From: Gemmatimonadota bacterium
GTDB taxonomy: Bacteria; Gemmatimonadota; Gemmatimonadetes; Longimicrobiales; Gaopeijiaceae
Reading direction: 5' to 3'
Assembly (NCBI GenBank): GCA_030428885.1
Contig: JAUIEJ010000005.1
Coordinates: 366,699-430,698 of the forward strand
DNA: 64,000 bases
Every line of letters begins with the position of its first letter. The first letter of the stretch is position 1. The notes beneath the pieces were generated by a model, which worked only from the letters and a program-made list of their open reading frames with translations, was not told where the DNA came from and did no database searches. A program made the translations under genes and the position numbers. Of the stretch, positions 28,024-40,645 are shown piece by piece.

Positions 28024-29576
28024 TCCTCGTATCCACCCACGACCTGCCCCGGGCCGGGGCTCTCCGGGAGGCGTTCCGGAAGGCCGGATTCGACGTCGAC
28101 CTGGTCACCCCGGACGAGGATCTGGCCGGGCGGGAAGAGGTACTTCTCCTGGTGCTCACGGGCGGGTTGGAGGGGGGGACCCCTCCCCTGGTGCAGCAGG
28201 CCAGGAAAGGGTTGGGGGTCCCGGTTCTGGCCCACGCACCGCCCCCCGCCGACGGAGATCCGGACGGTGTGGGCGAGGTGTTTCCGCCCACGACCCGGGC
28301 CGACGAGGTGGCCCTGGTGGGGGGGCGGCTCGCCGAGCGGACCCGCCTCCAGCGCACGACGGGCATCATCGGCGAAACCGACGCCATGCGGGAGGTGCTG
28401 GAACGGGTGGTCCAGATCGCGCCCGTGTCGTCCACGGTCCTGATCACGGGCGAATCGGGGACGGGAAAGGAACTGGTGGCCCGGGGCATCCACGCCCTCT
28501 CCCCGCGGCGGCACAAGCCGTTCATCGCCGTAAACGTGGCGGCCCTCACCGACACCCTCCTGGAGAGCGAGCTGTTCGGCCACGAGAAGGGGGCCTTCAC
28601 CGGGGCCATCGATGCCCGCAAGGGGCTGTTCGAACTGGCCGACGGGGGGACCATCTTCCTGGACGAGATCGGGGAGATGCCCCTGGCCACCCAGACCAAG
28701 CTGCTCCGGGTCCTGGAGCAGCGGGAGTTCCTGCGGGTTGGGGGCGAGAAGCCCATCCGGGTGGACGTCCGCATCGTGGCGGCCACGAACCAGGACCTCC
28801 GGCAACTGGTGACCCTGCGGGAGTTCCGGAAGGATCTCTACTATCGCCTCAACGTGCTCCACATCGAGCTTCCGCCCCTGCGGGAGCGGCGGGAGGACAT
28901 TCCCCGTCTGGTCCGGCAGTTCAGCGCCGAGGTGGCCGACCGTCTGGGACGCCCCTTCTCGGGCATCTCCGACGACGCCATGGAGATCCTGGTGGACCAT
29001 TCCTGGCCGGGGAACGTCCGGGAGCTCCGCAATCTGGTGGAGAGCATGGTGGTCCTGGCGCCGGGGGAGCGGATCCAGCCCCGGGACATTCCCGCGGAGA
29101 TCCGGAGGGGCGACGCGGAGGGTCCCCGTCTGCTGCCGGCGCCCATCCCCCGGGCCGGCGGATCGGGCGACCCGGGAGGTCTTCGCCCCCAGCTCGAGTT
29201 CGTCTTCCGGACCCTGGTGGACCTCCGGGTCGATCTCGACGACCTCCGGAAGGACTTCGACGCGTGGCGCGACGACGTGCCTCGGGTCGAGGGCGGGAGG
29301 GAGGTGGGCATGCTGGCCTACGACCTCGGGTCCCGGGACGACCAGGTGGAGGTGGTGGACCTCTGGCCCTCCGAGGCGGAGGCGGTGGAGCCGGCCGACA
29401 CCGACGACGGGGTGGTGGTCTACCGCCCCGGGATGACCATGGAGGACCTGGAGCGGGAGGCCATCGTGGCCGCACTGGCCGCGGTGGACGGGAACCGGCG
29501 GCGGGCCGCCGAACTGCTGGACATCGGAGAGCGGACGCTCTACCGGAAGATCAAGAAGTTCGGGCTGGACGCCTGA
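28020..29576 (+). CDS. sigma-54-dependent regulator with degenerate receiver domain
   Basis: 518 residues from GTG 28020. The first ~115 residues resemble a receiver (ILVSTHDLPRAGALREAFRKAGF) but the acidic pocket is incomplete and the phospho-acceptor site reads LLVLTGGL, so phosphorylation is unlikely. The AAA+ domain (about 118-360) is intact: GESGTGKELVARGIH, KGAFTGA, IFLDEIGEMP. A long charged linker with a coiled-coil (about 385-420) leads to a C-terminal Fis-type HTH (AAELLDIGERTLYRKIKKFGL). It should activate sigma-54 promoters without a classical kinase. It is convergent with, and overlaps by 26 bases, the lipoprotein gene on the other strand. Confidence 0.87.
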   Translation: MILVSTHDLPRAGALREAFRKAGFDVDLVTPDEDLAGREEVLLLVLTGGLEGGTPPLVQQARKGLGVPVLAHAPPPADGDPDGVGEVFPPTTRADEVALVGGRLAERTRLQRTTGIIGETDAMREVLERVVQIAPVSSTVLITGESGTGKELVARGIHALSPRRHKPFIAVNVAALTDTLLESELFGHEKGAFTGAIDARKGLFELADGGTIFLDEIGEMPLATQTKLLRVLEQREFLRVGGEKPIRVDVRIVAATNQDLRQLVTLREFRKDLYYRLNVLHIELPPLRERREDIPRLVRQFSAEVADRLGRPFSGISDDAMEILVDHSWPGNVRELRNLVESMVVLAPGERIQPRDIPAEIRRGDAEGPRLLPAPIPRAGGSGDPGGLRPQLEFVFRTLVDLRVDLDDLRKDFDAWRDDVPRVEGGREVGMLAYDLGSRDDQVEVVDLWPSEAEAVEPADTDDGVVVYRPGMTMEDLEREAIVAALAAVDGNRRRAAELLDIGERTLYRKIKKFGLDA

Positions 29577-30174
29577 GTCCGCCGGCCCGAGCCCGGACCC
29601 GGGCCCCCTCGGCGTGGAGCGCCGGGAGCCGGTCCGACCACCCGGTGTAGCGGACGTCGCCCACCCGGACCTCCAATTCCGCCCAGGGATCCACCGACGG
29701 AGGGAAGCGGTAGAGGGCCTGTTCGGTGGTCCGCTGCCGCAGCCGCCCCGATCCCCATCCCGTGGTGAGGGCCACGATGTCCTGGGCCCGATGGACGCTG
29801 CCCTGGGCCAGGATCTCGAGATCGGTGGGGTCGAATTCGGCGCCCCCGGGGTCTTCCGTCTGGACCGACACCAGGAACCACCCGGCGGCCCCGTCGTCGG
29901 CGCCGGCCCGGGCCCGGAGGGCGGCCAGTCGCTCCCAGGTGTCGGGCGCCGCGAGGCGGATCAAGCCCGGGTCCAGGGGGGTGATCTGGACCCGGACCGG
30001 GCCCACGCCGAAGCCCATGGAGATCTGGTCCTGCCGAAGGGAGCCGAACCCGGGGGGGATGAGGTCGTCGGCCGGGGCGGATCCGCCCCCTGGGGCCGGA
30101 GCGGGTGCCGGTGCGGCGGGCATGCAGGCCCCGGTGAGGACCGTCGCCAGGAGGACCAGGGTGCCCCGGATCAT
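29551..30174 (-). CDS. small lipoprotein of unknown function
   Basis: 207 residues from ATG 30174, overlapping the engB stop (ATGA). Signal peptide with lipobox LTGAC (Cys17), then a Pro/Ala linker (about 18-35). The rest is a mixed alpha/beta domain with no motif I recognise (visible segments include SMGFGVGPVRVQITPLDPG and WFLVSVQTEDPG). It is the last gene of the tig-lon operon. Its 3' end overlaps the convergent regulator gene. Confidence 0.7.
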   Translation of the reverse strand: MIRGTLVLLATVLTGACMPAAPAPAPAPGGGSAPADDLIPPGFGSLRQDQISMGFGVGPVRVQITPLDPGLIRLAAPDTWERLAALRARAGADDGAAGWFLVSVQTEDPGGAEFDPTDLEILAQGSVHRAQDIVALTTGWGSGRLRQRTTEQALYRFPPSVDPWAELEVRVGDVRYTGWSDRLPALHAEGARVRARAGGLRRPARTS

Positions 30175-30763
30175 TCGGGGCCGTCCAGGAGGTCGTCCAG
30201 CGCCGCCAGGAGTTCGTCCCGCCCCTCGCCGGTCTTGCTGGAGAAGGGCAGGAGCTGCTCCGGGTCCACGGCGAGGCGTGCCGCAGCCCGATCGAAGGCC
30301 CGCTTCCGCTCGCTCCGCTTCAGCTTGTCGACCTTGGTCAGGACGACCAGGGTGGGGAGCTGAAGCCCCGCGAGGAAGTCCAGCATCTGGAGATCCTGGG
30401 GCGTGGGGTCGCGGCGGGCGTCCACCAGATGGACCACCCCCCGCACGTCCACGTCCCGGGAGAGGTACCCCTCGATGAGACCCTTCCACTGGTTCCGCAG
30501 GGCCTTGGGCACCTTGGCGTAGCCGAAGCCCGGCAGGTCCAGGAGGAAGAACTGGTCGTTTACACGGTAGAAGTTCAGCGCCTGGGTCTTCCCGGGCGTG
30601 GCCGAGACGTGGGCCATCTTGCTGCGGGTGCGCCGAAGCAGGGTGTTGATGAGGGAACTCTTGCCCACGTTGGAGCGGCCCGAGAAGGCCACCTGGGGAA
30701 GGGTCCCCGGCACCTCCCCGCCCGGGGTGACCACGGTTCCGGCGTACTCCACCGTGCGGATCT

Positions 30764-30767
<4 letters not shown>
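30171..30767 (-). CDS. engB: ribosome biogenesis GTPase YihA/YsxC
   Basis: 198 residues from GTG 30767, overlapping the lon stop. Essential GTPase assisting assembly of the large ribosomal subunit. G1 [14 protein letters not shown] (about 29), G2 TPGKTQ, G3 [10 protein letters not shown] (about 75), G4 TKVDKL (about 144) and G5 SSKTG. Length fits the family. The open frame runs further upstream inside lon, but the GTPase fold begins just after this GTG. Confidence 0.94.
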
Positions 30768-33178
<2,411 letters not shown>

Positions 33179-33191
33179 CCGGGTCCCGACC

Positions 33192-34433
33192 CTACGCTTC
33201 CCGGCGCCGGTCCTCCCGGGGCTCGGGATGCAGCACCAGGAGGGGCGGCACCGATCGCTCGACGCTTTCGGCCGTGACCACGACCTCCCGCACGTCGGAG
33301 CGGGCCGGAATCTCGAACATGACCTCCCGCATGATGCCTTCGATCACCGACCGGAGGCCCCGGGCGCCCGTGCCCCGCTCCAAGGTCTTCTTGGCGATGG
33401 CCCGGATGGCATCCTTGTCGAAGGTGAGCCCGATTCCCTCGAGCTCGAACATCTTCTCGTACTGCTTCACCAGGGCGTTCTTGGGCTCCACCAGGATCCG
33501 GCAGAGGGCGTCCTCGTCGAGCTCGTCGAGGGAGACGCTCACGGGAAGCCGCCCCACGAGTTCGGGGATGATCCCGAACCGCTGCAGATCCTCGGGCTCC
33601 ACGTGCTTCAGGAGTTCCTCCCGATCGTCCCGCTCCCCCTCGCCGGCGAATCCGATGGCCCGCTTTCCGATGCGGGACTCCACGATCTTCTCGAGACCGT
33701 CGAAGGCGCCCCCGCAGATGAAGAGGATGTTGCGGGTGTTGATCTGGATGTACTCCTGCTGGGGGTGCTTCCGGCCGCCCTGGGGCGGGACGGAGGCCAC
33801 CGTGCCCTCCAGGATCTTGAGCAGTGCCTGCTGCACACCTTCGCCCGAGACGTCCCGGGTGATGGACGGGTTTTCGCTCTTCCGGGCGATCTTGTCCATC
33901 TCGTCGATGTAGACGATCCCCCGCTCGCACTCGGCGATGTTGTAGTCCGCCGCCTGGAGCAGCCGCACCAGGATGTTCTCCACGTCCTCACCCACGTACC
34001 CCGCCTCGGTGAGGGTCGTGGCGTCGGCGATGGTGAAGGGCACGTGGAGCATGCGGGCCAGGGTCTGGGCCAGCAGCGTCTTGCCCACGCCCGTGGGACC
34101 GATGAGGAGGATGTTGGCCTTGTCGATCTCCACGTCGTCCAGGACGCCCTGGTGATTCACCCGCTTGTAGTGGTTGTACACCGAGACGGCCAGGGCCCGC
34201 TTGGCGTCTTCCTGCCCGATGACGTACTGATCCAGGACGGCCTTGATCTCGTGGGGCGTCGGACTGGGGACCGCGTGTTCAGCGTGTTCCCGTTCCTCTT
34301 CCTCGGCCAGGATCTCGTTGCAGAGCGAGATGCACTCGTTGCAGATGTAGACCGAAGGACCGCTGATGAATTTCTTCACGCTGTCCTTGGACTTCCCGCA
34401 GAAGCTGCAGCGAAGGTGCTTGTCGGTCGTCAT
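33192..34433 (-). CDS. clpX: ClpX AAA+ unfoldase
   Basis: 413 residues. N-terminal zinc-binding domain with two CxxC pairs (CSFCGKSK at about 9 and CNECISLC at about 31-38) for adaptor binding; Walker [16 protein letters not shown] (about 116); pore-loop [14 protein letters not shown] (about 149); Walker [13 protein letters not shown] (about 178); sensor 2 and C-terminal domain. Feeds substrates to ClpP encoded just upstream in the same operon. The IGF-type loop that binds ClpP reads RAIGFAGEG here, near residue 263. Confidence 0.97.
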   Translation of the reverse strand: MTTDKHLRCSFCGKSKDSVKKFISGPSVYICNECISLCNEILAEEEEREHAEHAVPSPTPHEIKAVLDQYVIGQEDAKRALAVSVYNHYKRVNHQGVLDDVEIDKANILLIGPTGVGKTLLAQTLARMLHVPFTIADATTLTEAGYVGEDVENILVRLLQAADYNIAECERGIVYIDEMDKIARKSENPSITRDVSGEGVQQALLKILEGTVASVPPQGGRKHPQQEYIQINTRNILFICGGAFDGLEKIVESRIGKRAIGFAGEGERDDREELLKHVEPEDLQRFGIIPELVGRLPVSVSLDELDEDALCRILVEPKNALVKQYEKMFELEGIGLTFDKDAIRAIAKKTLERGTGARGLRSVIEGIMREVMFEIPARSDVREVVVTAESVERSVPPLLVLHPEPREDRRREA

Positions 34434-34473
34434 GGTGTCTTCCTTGGGCGGGTGGGCCGGCGCGAGAAGGGGG

Positions 34474-35118
34474 TCACCCCTCGTCGCCGTCCTCGTCCAG
34501 GCTCTCCGAAGTGACGGGCTTCTTTCCGCTCCCCATGGGGCCTTCCAGCACCCGATCGATGAGGCCGTAGTCGGCGGCCTCCTGGGGGCTCATGAACCGG
34601 TCCCGGTCCACGTCCTGCGCGATCTGCTCCACGGTCTGATGCGTGTGGCGGGCCAGGATGGCGTTGAGGCGCTCCCGGATGTCCAGGATCTCCCGCGCCG
34701 CGATCTCGATGTCGGCGGCGGTGCCCTGGGTACCCGACGAGGGCTGGTGGATCATGATGCGGGAGTTGGGGAGGGCACTGCGCTTCCCCTCCCGGCCGGC
34801 CGCCAGGAGCACGGCGCCCATGGAGGCGGCCATCCCCACGCAGTAGGTGGAGACGGGGGCCCGCAGGTGCTGCATCGTATCGTAGATCGCCATGCCCGCG
34901 TACACGCTCCCTCCAGGGGAGTTGATGTACATGTGGATGTCCCGCTCCGGATCGTCGGCATCCAGGAAGAGGAGCTGGGCCACCATGATGTTGGCGACGT
35001 TGTCGTCGATGGCGCTACCCAGGAACACGATGCGGTCCATGAGCAGCCGGGAGAAGATGTCGTAGCTGCGCTCGCCGCGGCTGGTGCGCTCGATGACGTA
35101 GGGAGGGTAGACGGCCAT
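34474..35118 (-). CDS. clpP: ClpP serine protease subunit
   Basis: 214 residues from ATG 35118. Forms the tetradecameric chamber used by ClpX. Catalytic triad Ser99 ([11 protein letters not shown]), His124 (MIHQPSSG) and Asp173 ([10 protein letters not shown]). The N-terminus [20 protein letters not shown] is the conserved axial loop region, supporting this start. A TTG at 35160 that overlaps the tig stop would add 14 residues of no family similarity. The C-terminal ~20 residues are an acidic tail. Confidence 0.96.
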   Translation of the reverse strand: MAVYPPYVIERTSRGERSYDIFSRLLMDRIVFLGSAIDDNVANIMVAQLLFLDADDPERDIHMYINSPGGSVYAGMAIYDTMQHLRAPVSTYCVGMAASMGAVLLAAGREGKRSALPNSRIMIHQPSSGTQGTAADIEIAAREILDIRERLNAILARHTHQTVEQIAQDVDRDRFMSPQEAADYGLIDRVLEGPMGSGKKPVTSESLDEDGDEG

Positions 35119-35156
35119 GGATTCGGGCTCGGGGGTGGAGCGGGACGGACCCGCGG

Positions 35157-36431
35157 TCAATTCTCGGCGTCGGTGATGGTGGACTGTTCCTTCAGGAACT
35201 CGAACACCTTGCGCTCGGTGATCTCGCGCTCGAGCTGCTCGAGGCGGCCCGACTTCTGGAGTCGAGCGTAGATCTCCGACGGGTTGGAGTCGTTCTTCTC
35301 GGCGATCTCCTCCACCCGGTCGTCGATGTCGTCTTCCGAGGCGGTGAGGGACTGCTGTTCGGCGATCCGCTCCACCACGAGGATCCGCTGGACGGCCCGT
35401 CGGGCCTCGGGACCGAGCTGCTCACGGGCCTCGGCGAGGCGCTGGGGGTCGGCGCCCTCGGTGTTCCCCAGGACCGAGTCCAGGTAGCGGTCCACCATGG
35501 TGGCGGGCACGTCGAAGGGGTTGGCCTCCACCACGGCGTTGAGGAGCTGACCCCGGACGGTGCCTTCGGCCTGCTCGGCCGCTTCCTTCTCCAGGTCTTC
35601 CCGCACCCGGGCCTTCAGGGCGTCGAGTCCGTCGAAGTCGCCCAGGGATCGGGCGAAGGCGTCGTCGAGATCGGGGAGCTGCCGCTCCTTGCGTTCCCGC
35701 AGGAGGATCCGCAGCCGTTCGCTCTGGCCGCGGCGCTCCTCGTTGGGGAAGTCGTCGGGGAAGGTGACGTCGAATTCGCCTTCCTCGCCCACGGGCAGCG
35801 TGTAGATGGCGCTCTCCACGTCGGGAATGGCGTCGCCCTCGCCCAGGACCAGATCATAGGGACGAGGCTCCTCGTCGTCGTCGCCCTCGTCCGTCAGGCG
35901 GGTGACCGACACCGAAACCAGATCGCCGGCCACCGGGTGCCCCTCCTCCACGGGCGCCCAGGCGCCGTTCTGGTCCCGGAGCCGCTGCAGCACCTGATCC
36001 ACGTCGGCGTCCTTCACGTCGGCCCGGGGCCGCTGGACGGCGAAGCCGCCCAGACGGGCGAACTCGATCTCCGGGGAGACGTCGAAGGAGATGGTGAAGC
36101 TCAGGTCCTGGTCGGGCTGGTAGTCCAGCTCCTCGACCTCGCCCTCGGAGATGGGGCTCAGTTCCCGGAGCCGGAGCACCTCCCGGTAGGCGTCGCCCAC
36201 GAGGCGGTCGACCATCTCCTGATTGAGGGCGGCGCCGAACCGCTTCTCCATGACCGAGGCGGGGATCCGGCCGGCCCGGAAGCCGGGGAGCCGCACCCGC
36301 GAAGCCAGCGTCTTGGCGATCTTCTGCCGCTCGGTCTTCACGATATCGGCGGGCACGGTCACGGCCAGGGTGCGCCGCCAGGCCTCGCCTTCGGTGAGGT
36401 CGATCTTGAGTCGTGCTACGTCCAACGTCAT
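35157..36431 (-). CDS. tig: trigger factor, ribosome-associated chaperone/PPIase
   Basis: 424 residues from ATG 36431. N-terminal ribosome-binding domain with [19 protein letters not shown] (about 45-63), where the usual GFRxGxxP signature contacts protein L23; a central FKBP-like PPIase domain (about 150-235) with the GD-V-V-type opening GDLVSVSV; and a C-terminal helical arm. It heads the tig-clpP-clpX-lon-engB operon, pairing folding of new chains with their degradation. A tRNA-Leu gene ends 39 bases upstream on the same strand. Confidence 0.93.
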   Translation of the reverse strand: MTLDVARLKIDLTEGEAWRRTLAVTVPADIVKTERQKIAKTLASRVRLPGFRAGRIPASVMEKRFGAALNQEMVDRLVGDAYREVLRLRELSPISEGEVEELDYQPDQDLSFTISFDVSPEIEFARLGGFAVQRPRADVKDADVDQVLQRLRDQNGAWAPVEEGHPVAGDLVSVSVTRLTDEGDDDEEPRPYDLVLGEGDAIPDVESAIYTLPVGEEGEFDVTFPDDFPNEERRGQSERLRILLRERKERQLPDLDDAFARSLGDFDGLDALKARVREDLEKEAAEQAEGTVRGQLLNAVVEANPFDVPATMVDRYLDSVLGNTEGADPQRLAEAREQLGPEARRAVQRILVVERIAEQQSLTASEDDIDDRVEEIAEKNDSNPSEIYARLQKSGRLEQLEREITERKVFEFLKEQSTITDAEN

Positions 36432-36470
36432 GCGCGGGGCCTTCTCGGGTCGGTGCGGGCGGGAATGGAA

Positions 36471-36553
36471 TGCGAAAGGGGGGACTCGAACCCCCACGGC
36501 ACGAAGCCACGAGATCCTAAGTCTCGCGCGTCTACCAGTTCCGCCACTTTCGC
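36471..36553 (-). tRNA. tRNA-Leu, anticodon UAG
   Basis: 83 nt. Acceptor stem GCGAAAG/CTTTCGC, D-arm with GGCGGAACTGGTAGACGC, anticodon stem CGAGA/TCTCG around loop CTTAGGA (anticodon TAG, reads CUA and other CUN Leu codons), a class-II variable arm and T-arm GGGGGTTCGAGTCCCCC. The 3' CCA is not encoded (TTC follows the discriminator A). It lies just upstream of tig on the same strand and may share its promoter. Confidence 0.95.
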
Positions 36554-36687
36554 GTCCGGGGGTCGGTCGACGACCGCACCCCACGATCCCGGACACGCTC
36601 GTGACGACATCGTCAAAGATAACCGGCCTGCAGCGGATCCCTCAACGGACCGGGGCGGACCCGTGTTCGTACGGGCCCGCCCCGGAG

Positions 36688-36711
36688 CGCGCGACGGGCG
36701 TCCGTCGCGCG
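36688..36711 (-). terminator. hairpin downstream of htrA
   Basis: Perfect 10-bp inverted repeat CGCGCGACGG/CCGTCGCGCG with a 4-base loop, 14 bases past the htrA stop on the minus strand. There is no U tract, so it may terminate weakly or protect the mRNA end. Confidence 0.6.
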
Positions 36712-36725
36712 GGTGCGTCAAAGGC

Positions 36726-38267
36726 TCAGCCGCCGGGCATCCGAACGTTCACCACCCGGGAGCTGTCGTCGGGGCGACCGACCACGAACTGGACGATGGA
36801 GCCGGGCTCCACGGCGCCGAGGATCCGGCGCACGTCGTCGGTGGTGGTCACGTCGTCGCCGTTGATGGCCACGATCTTCTCGCCCGTGAGGAGCTGGCGT
36901 CGCGCGGCCGCGCTGGCCCGCTGCACCTCGGAGATCACCACGCCCTGGGCGTCGGCGTAGCCGAAGCGGTCGGCCAGCTCGGGGGTGAGGGCCTCCACCA
37001 TGATTCCCAGACGCTCCTCGGCCATGGCCTCGGTGGCCACCACCGTGGGCTCGGCCTCGTTGATGGGTGCCTCGCCGAGGCGCAGCGTGACGTCGACGGG
37101 CCCCCCGTCGCGGTAGACGGTGAGATCCACCCGGTCGCCGGGACGGCGCATGGCCACCCGGCCCTGAAGCTGGGCCACGTACCCCACGGGCTCATCGTCG
37201 ATGGCCACGATGACGTCGCCCTGCTGAAGGCCCGCTTCCTCGCCGGGCGTGCCCGGGTCCACACCCTGGATCAACACCCCCGACACCGCCGGCAGCCCGA
37301 AGGCCTCGGCGTCTTCGGGCGCCACGTCGTCGATCCGCACGCCCAGGCGGGCCCGCTTCACGTGGCCGAACTCGATGAGGTCCTCCATGATGCGCCGGGC
37401 CAGGTTGATGGGGATGGCGAAGCCGTATCCCTGGTAGTAGCCGGTGGCGCTGGCGATGGCCGAGTTGATCCCCACGACGCGGCCCTCGATGTCCACCAGG
37501 GGTCCCCCGGAGTTGCCGGGGTTGATGACGGCGTCGGTCTGGATGAAGTCCTCGATGGCGTAGCCCGCGTTTTCCGCCGTGCGCGGGTCGTTGAGGAGCT
37601 CGTTCTGGATGAGCTGGAGTCCCCGGCCCCGGGCGCTGACGATTCCCGCCGTGACGGTGTAGTCGAGCTGGTTGCCGGCGCCGAAGCCCGGGTTGCCGAT
37701 GGCCAGCACCCACTCGCCCACTTCCACCCCCTCCGAGTCCCCGAAGCTCATGGTCTCGAAGGCCTCGGCGGCGTCGATCTTGATGACGGCCACGTCAGTG
37801 AACGGGTCCGTCCCGATGACCCGGGCGTCGAAATAGCGCCGGTCGGGGAAATACACCCGCACTTCCGACGCCTCGGCCACGACGTGGTCGTTGGTGAGGA
37901 TGTAGCCGTCGGACGACACGATGAAGCCGCTGCCCCCGGCGAGGCGCGGCTGGCTCTCGGGAGTGCCGGGCCCGAAGAACCGCTGGAGCGGCTCGGGCAC
38001 GTCGTCGGCCGAGGGGGCCGAGACGATCCGGGTGGCCTCGATCCGCACCACGGCGGGGGTGACCACGTCGGCGACGTTGACGAAGGCCTCGCTCAGATCG
38101 AGGGCCGGGCGCACGGCGTCGGCCGACACCCGGGGGGCTTCGTCGATGGTGGGAAGAACGGTGGAGGACTGGCTCCAGCCGAAACCGGCAGCCAGGCCGA
38201 TGGCGCCCACGAAGGTGGCCGCGGAATACAGAACGACCTTGGCCTTGGCGCGGAGGGGGTCGTGCAT
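36726..38267 (-). CDS. HtrA/DegP-family periplasmic serine protease
   Basis: 513 residues. An N-terminal membrane anchor (about 10-30), trypsin-like protease domain with His128 (TNDHVV), Asp158 (PFTDVAVIKID) and Ser253 (NPGNSGGPL), then two PDZ domains (about 305-395 and 415-510) for substrate recognition. It degrades or refolds damaged envelope proteins. It lies downstream of dnaK on the same strand but behind a strong hairpin, so it probably has its own promoter. It could equally be named DegQ or DegS-like; two PDZ domains favour DegP/DegQ. Confidence 0.93.
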   Translation of the reverse strand: MHDPLRAKAKVVLYSAATFVGAIGLAAGFGWSQSSTVLPTIDEAPRVSADAVRPALDLSEAFVNVADVVTPAVVRIEATRIVSAPSADDVPEPLQRFFGPGTPESQPRLAGGSGFIVSSDGYILTNDHVVAEASEVRVYFPDRRYFDARVIGTDPFTDVAVIKIDAAEAFETMSFGDSEGVEVGEWVLAIGNPGFGAGNQLDYTVTAGIVSARGRGLQLIQNELLNDPRTAENAGYAIEDFIQTDAVINPGNSGGPLVDIEGRVVGINSAIASATGYYQGYGFAIPINLARRIMEDLIEFGHVKRARLGVRIDDVAPEDAEAFGLPAVSGVLIQGVDPGTPGEEAGLQQGDVIVAIDDEPVGYVAQLQGRVAMRRPGDRVDLTVYRDGGPVDVTLRLGEAPINEAEPTVVATEAMAEERLGIMVEALTPELADRFGYADAQGVVISEVQRASAAARRQLLTGEKIVAINGDDVTTTDDVRRILGAVEPGSIVQFVVGRPDDSSRVVNVRMPGG

Positions 38268-38383
38268 CGTCAACCTCTCTGATCCTGCGTGGTTCGTCGC
38301 CGGACCTCCCGGCGATGGAAGTCGTACCCTGCGGGGGCGGCGCGAGTTCACCGGGGTGGACGAACGTTCCGGCCCCCGAGGGT

Positions 38384-38439
38384 CGGATGCGAAGGGGGCG
38401 GACCACGGTTGCCCGCGGACCGCCCCCGGACCGCATCCG
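38384..38439 (-). terminator. terminator-like hairpin after dnaK
   Basis: Nested arms CGGATGCG/CGCATCCG (38384-38391, 38432-38439) and GGGGGCGG/CCGCCCCC (38394-38401, 38420-38427) lie immediately past the dnaK stop. The long GC stem should separate dnaK from htrA transcription. Confidence 0.65.
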
Positions 38440-38446
38440 AGAGCGG

Positions 38447-40393
38447 TTACTTGTTCGCTTCGTCGTCGACGATCTCGTAGTCGGCCTCGACGACCTCTTC
38501 TTCGTCGGCGGCGGCCTCGGCCTCGCCGGCCTCGGCGTCGACCGGGGCCTCGTCCATGGGCGTCTCCGCCGCCTGGGCTTCGGCGGCCTGGGCCTGGTAC
38601 ATCTCCTGCCCGGCCGCGCTGAAGGCCTGCATGAGTTCGTCGCGGGCCGTGTTGATGGTGGCCGCGTCGTCTCCCTTCAGCGCGTCCTTGGCCTTGGACA
38701 GGGCGGCGTCGAGGCGCTCCTTGGTGTCGCCCGCGACCTTGTCGCCCCACTCCGCCGAGTCCTTCTCGACCTGGTAGACCAGGGAGTCGAGCTGGTTGCG
38801 GGCTTCGACCTTGCCCTTCTTCTCCTCGTCCTCACGGGCGTGGGCCTCGGCGTCCTTCACCATCTGATCGATCTCGGAGTCGCTGAGCCCCGACGAGGCC
38901 TCGATCCGGATCTTCTGCTCCTTGCCGGTGGTCTTGTCCTTCGCCGACACGTGGAGAATCCCGTTGGCGTCGATGTCGAAGGTGACCTCGACCTGGGGCA
39001 CGCCCCGGGGTGCCGGCGGGATTCCGGTGAGCTGGAACTTGCCGATGGTCTTGTTGTCGATGGCCATCTTGCGCTCACCCTGGAGCACGTGGATCTCCAC
39101 CGTGGTCTGACTGTCCTCGGCGGTGGAGAACACCTCCGACTTCTTCGTCGGGATCGTGGTGTTGCGGTCGATGAGGTTGGTCATGACCCCGCCCAGGGTC
39201 TCGATGCCCAGGGACAGCGGCGTGACGTCCAGAAGCAGGACGTCCGTGACGTCGCCGGCCAGGACGCCGCCCTGGATGGCTGCGCCGACGCCCACCACCT
39301 CGTCGGGGTTCACGCCCTTGTGGGGATCCTTGCCGAAGAACTCCTTGACGACCTCCTGGATCTTGGGGATCCGGGTGGATCCCCCGACCAGGATCACCTC
39401 GTCGATGTCGGCCTGGGTCAGCCCGGCGTCCTCCAGGGCCTTCTTCATGGGGGGAATCGTGCGCTGGATCAGGTCGTCCACCAACTGCTCGAACTTGGCC
39501 CGGGAGAGGCTGTAGTTCAGGTGCTTCGGGCCTTCCTGCGTGGCGGTGATGAAGGGCAGGTTGATGTCGGTCGACATGGTGGTCGACAGCTCCATCTTCG
39601 CCTTCTCCGCGGCCTCCTTCAGGCGCTGGAGCGCCATGGCGTCCTTGGAGAGATCGATGCCCTGGTCCCGCTTGAACTCCTCCACCAGCCAGTTGATCAC
39701 CTTCTGGTCGAAGTCGTCCCCGCCCAGGTGGGTGTCGCCGTTGGTGGCCTTCACCTCGAACACGCCGTCCCCGAGCTCCAGAATGGAGATGTCGTACGTT
39801 CCACCCCCGAGGTCGAAGACCGCGATCTTCTCGTCGGCCTTCTTGTCGAGCCCGTACGCCAGGGCGGCCGCCGTGGGCTCGTTGATGATGCGGAGCACCT
39901 CGAGGCCGGCGATCTTGCCCGCGTCCTTGGTGGCCTGCCGCTGGGAGTCGTTGAAGTAGGCCGGCACGGTGATGACCGCCTGGGAGACGGACGTGCCCAG
40001 ATAGTCCTCCGCCGTCTGCTTCATCTTCTGCAGGATCATGGCGGAGATCTCCGGCGGAGTGAACGTGTCCCCGTCGGCATTGGGGACCTTCACCGTCACC
40101 CGCCCCTGAGCGTCGTGCTGCACGTCGTAGGGCACCAGCTTCTCCTCCTCCTGCACCTCCACGGCCTTCCGGCCCATGAAGCGCTTGATGGAGAAGATGG
40201 TGTTGGTGGGGTTGGTGATGGCCTGGCGTCGGGCCACCTGACCCACCAGACGTTCACCGTCCTTCGTGAACGCCACGACCGACGGCGTCGTGCGCCCGCC
40301 CTCGGCGTTGGGGATCACGACGGGCTCACCGCCCTCCATGACCGCCACCACCGAGTTGGTGGTTCCCAGATCGATCCCGATGACCTTGCCCAT
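38447..40393 (-). CDS. dnaK: Hsp70 chaperone DnaK
   Basis: 648 residues from ATG 40393 behind the ribosome site AGGAGA. ATPase domain with [46 protein letters not shown] and [13 protein letters not shown]; the linker [12 protein letters not shown]; a substrate-binding domain; and a helical lid ending in an acidic Ala/Glu tail (EIVDDE). grpE and dnaJ are not adjacent and no CIRCE element was seen in the 252 bases upstream, so heat-shock control, if any, works another way. Confidence 0.97.
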   Translation of the reverse strand: MGKVIGIDLGTTNSVVAVMEGGEPVVIPNAEGGRTTPSVVAFTKDGERLVGQVARRQAITNPTNTIFSIKRFMGRKAVEVQEEEKLVPYDVQHDAQGRVTVKVPNADGDTFTPPEISAMILQKMKQTAEDYLGTSVSQAVITVPAYFNDSQRQATKDAGKIAGLEVLRIINEPTAAALAYGLDKKADEKIAVFDLGGGTYDISILELGDGVFEVKATNGDTHLGGDDFDQKVINWLVEEFKRDQGIDLSKDAMALQRLKEAAEKAKMELSTTMSTDINLPFITATQEGPKHLNYSLSRAKFEQLVDDLIQRTIPPMKKALEDAGLTQADIDEVILVGGSTRIPKIQEVVKEFFGKDPHKGVNPDEVVGVGAAIQGGVLAGDVTDVLLLDVTPLSLGIETLGGVMTNLIDRNTTIPTKKSEVFSTAEDSQTTVEIHVLQGERKMAIDNKTIGKFQLTGIPPAPRGVPQVEVTFDIDANGILHVSAKDKTTGKEQKIRIEASSGLSDSEIDQMVKDAEAHAREDEEKKGKVEARNQLDSLVYQVEKDSAEWGDKVAGDTKERLDAALSKAKDALKGDDAATINTARDELMQAFSAAGQEMYQAQAAEAQAAETPMDEAPVDAEAGEAEAAADEEEVVEADYEIVDDEANK

Positions 40394-40645
40394 GTTGTCT
40401 CCTGTCGAGTGCATGTCCGGATTCGGCGGGGCCGGGAGTTGAAGCCCCGGCGATCCGGGAGAGGGAAGTGCAACCTCCGTGCCGGGGAAACGGGGCGGAT
40501 CCGGGGCGTTTCGGGGCGAAGATCGGCCAAAGTGGCGCGATCCCATGCCTCGGGCGCCCCCCTCCGCCGGAACGGCAGGTGCGCCGACCTGGCAGGCCGG
40601 CCCCGGAAGGGGGAACCCCCCCGACGTCCCGGGGTCGGAGGGGCC

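Noticed and set aside
35119..35160. TTG start of clpP overlapping the tig stop
   Set aside because: It would add 14 residues outside the conserved ClpP N-terminus; ATG 35118 fits the family better, though no strong ribosome site is visible for either.
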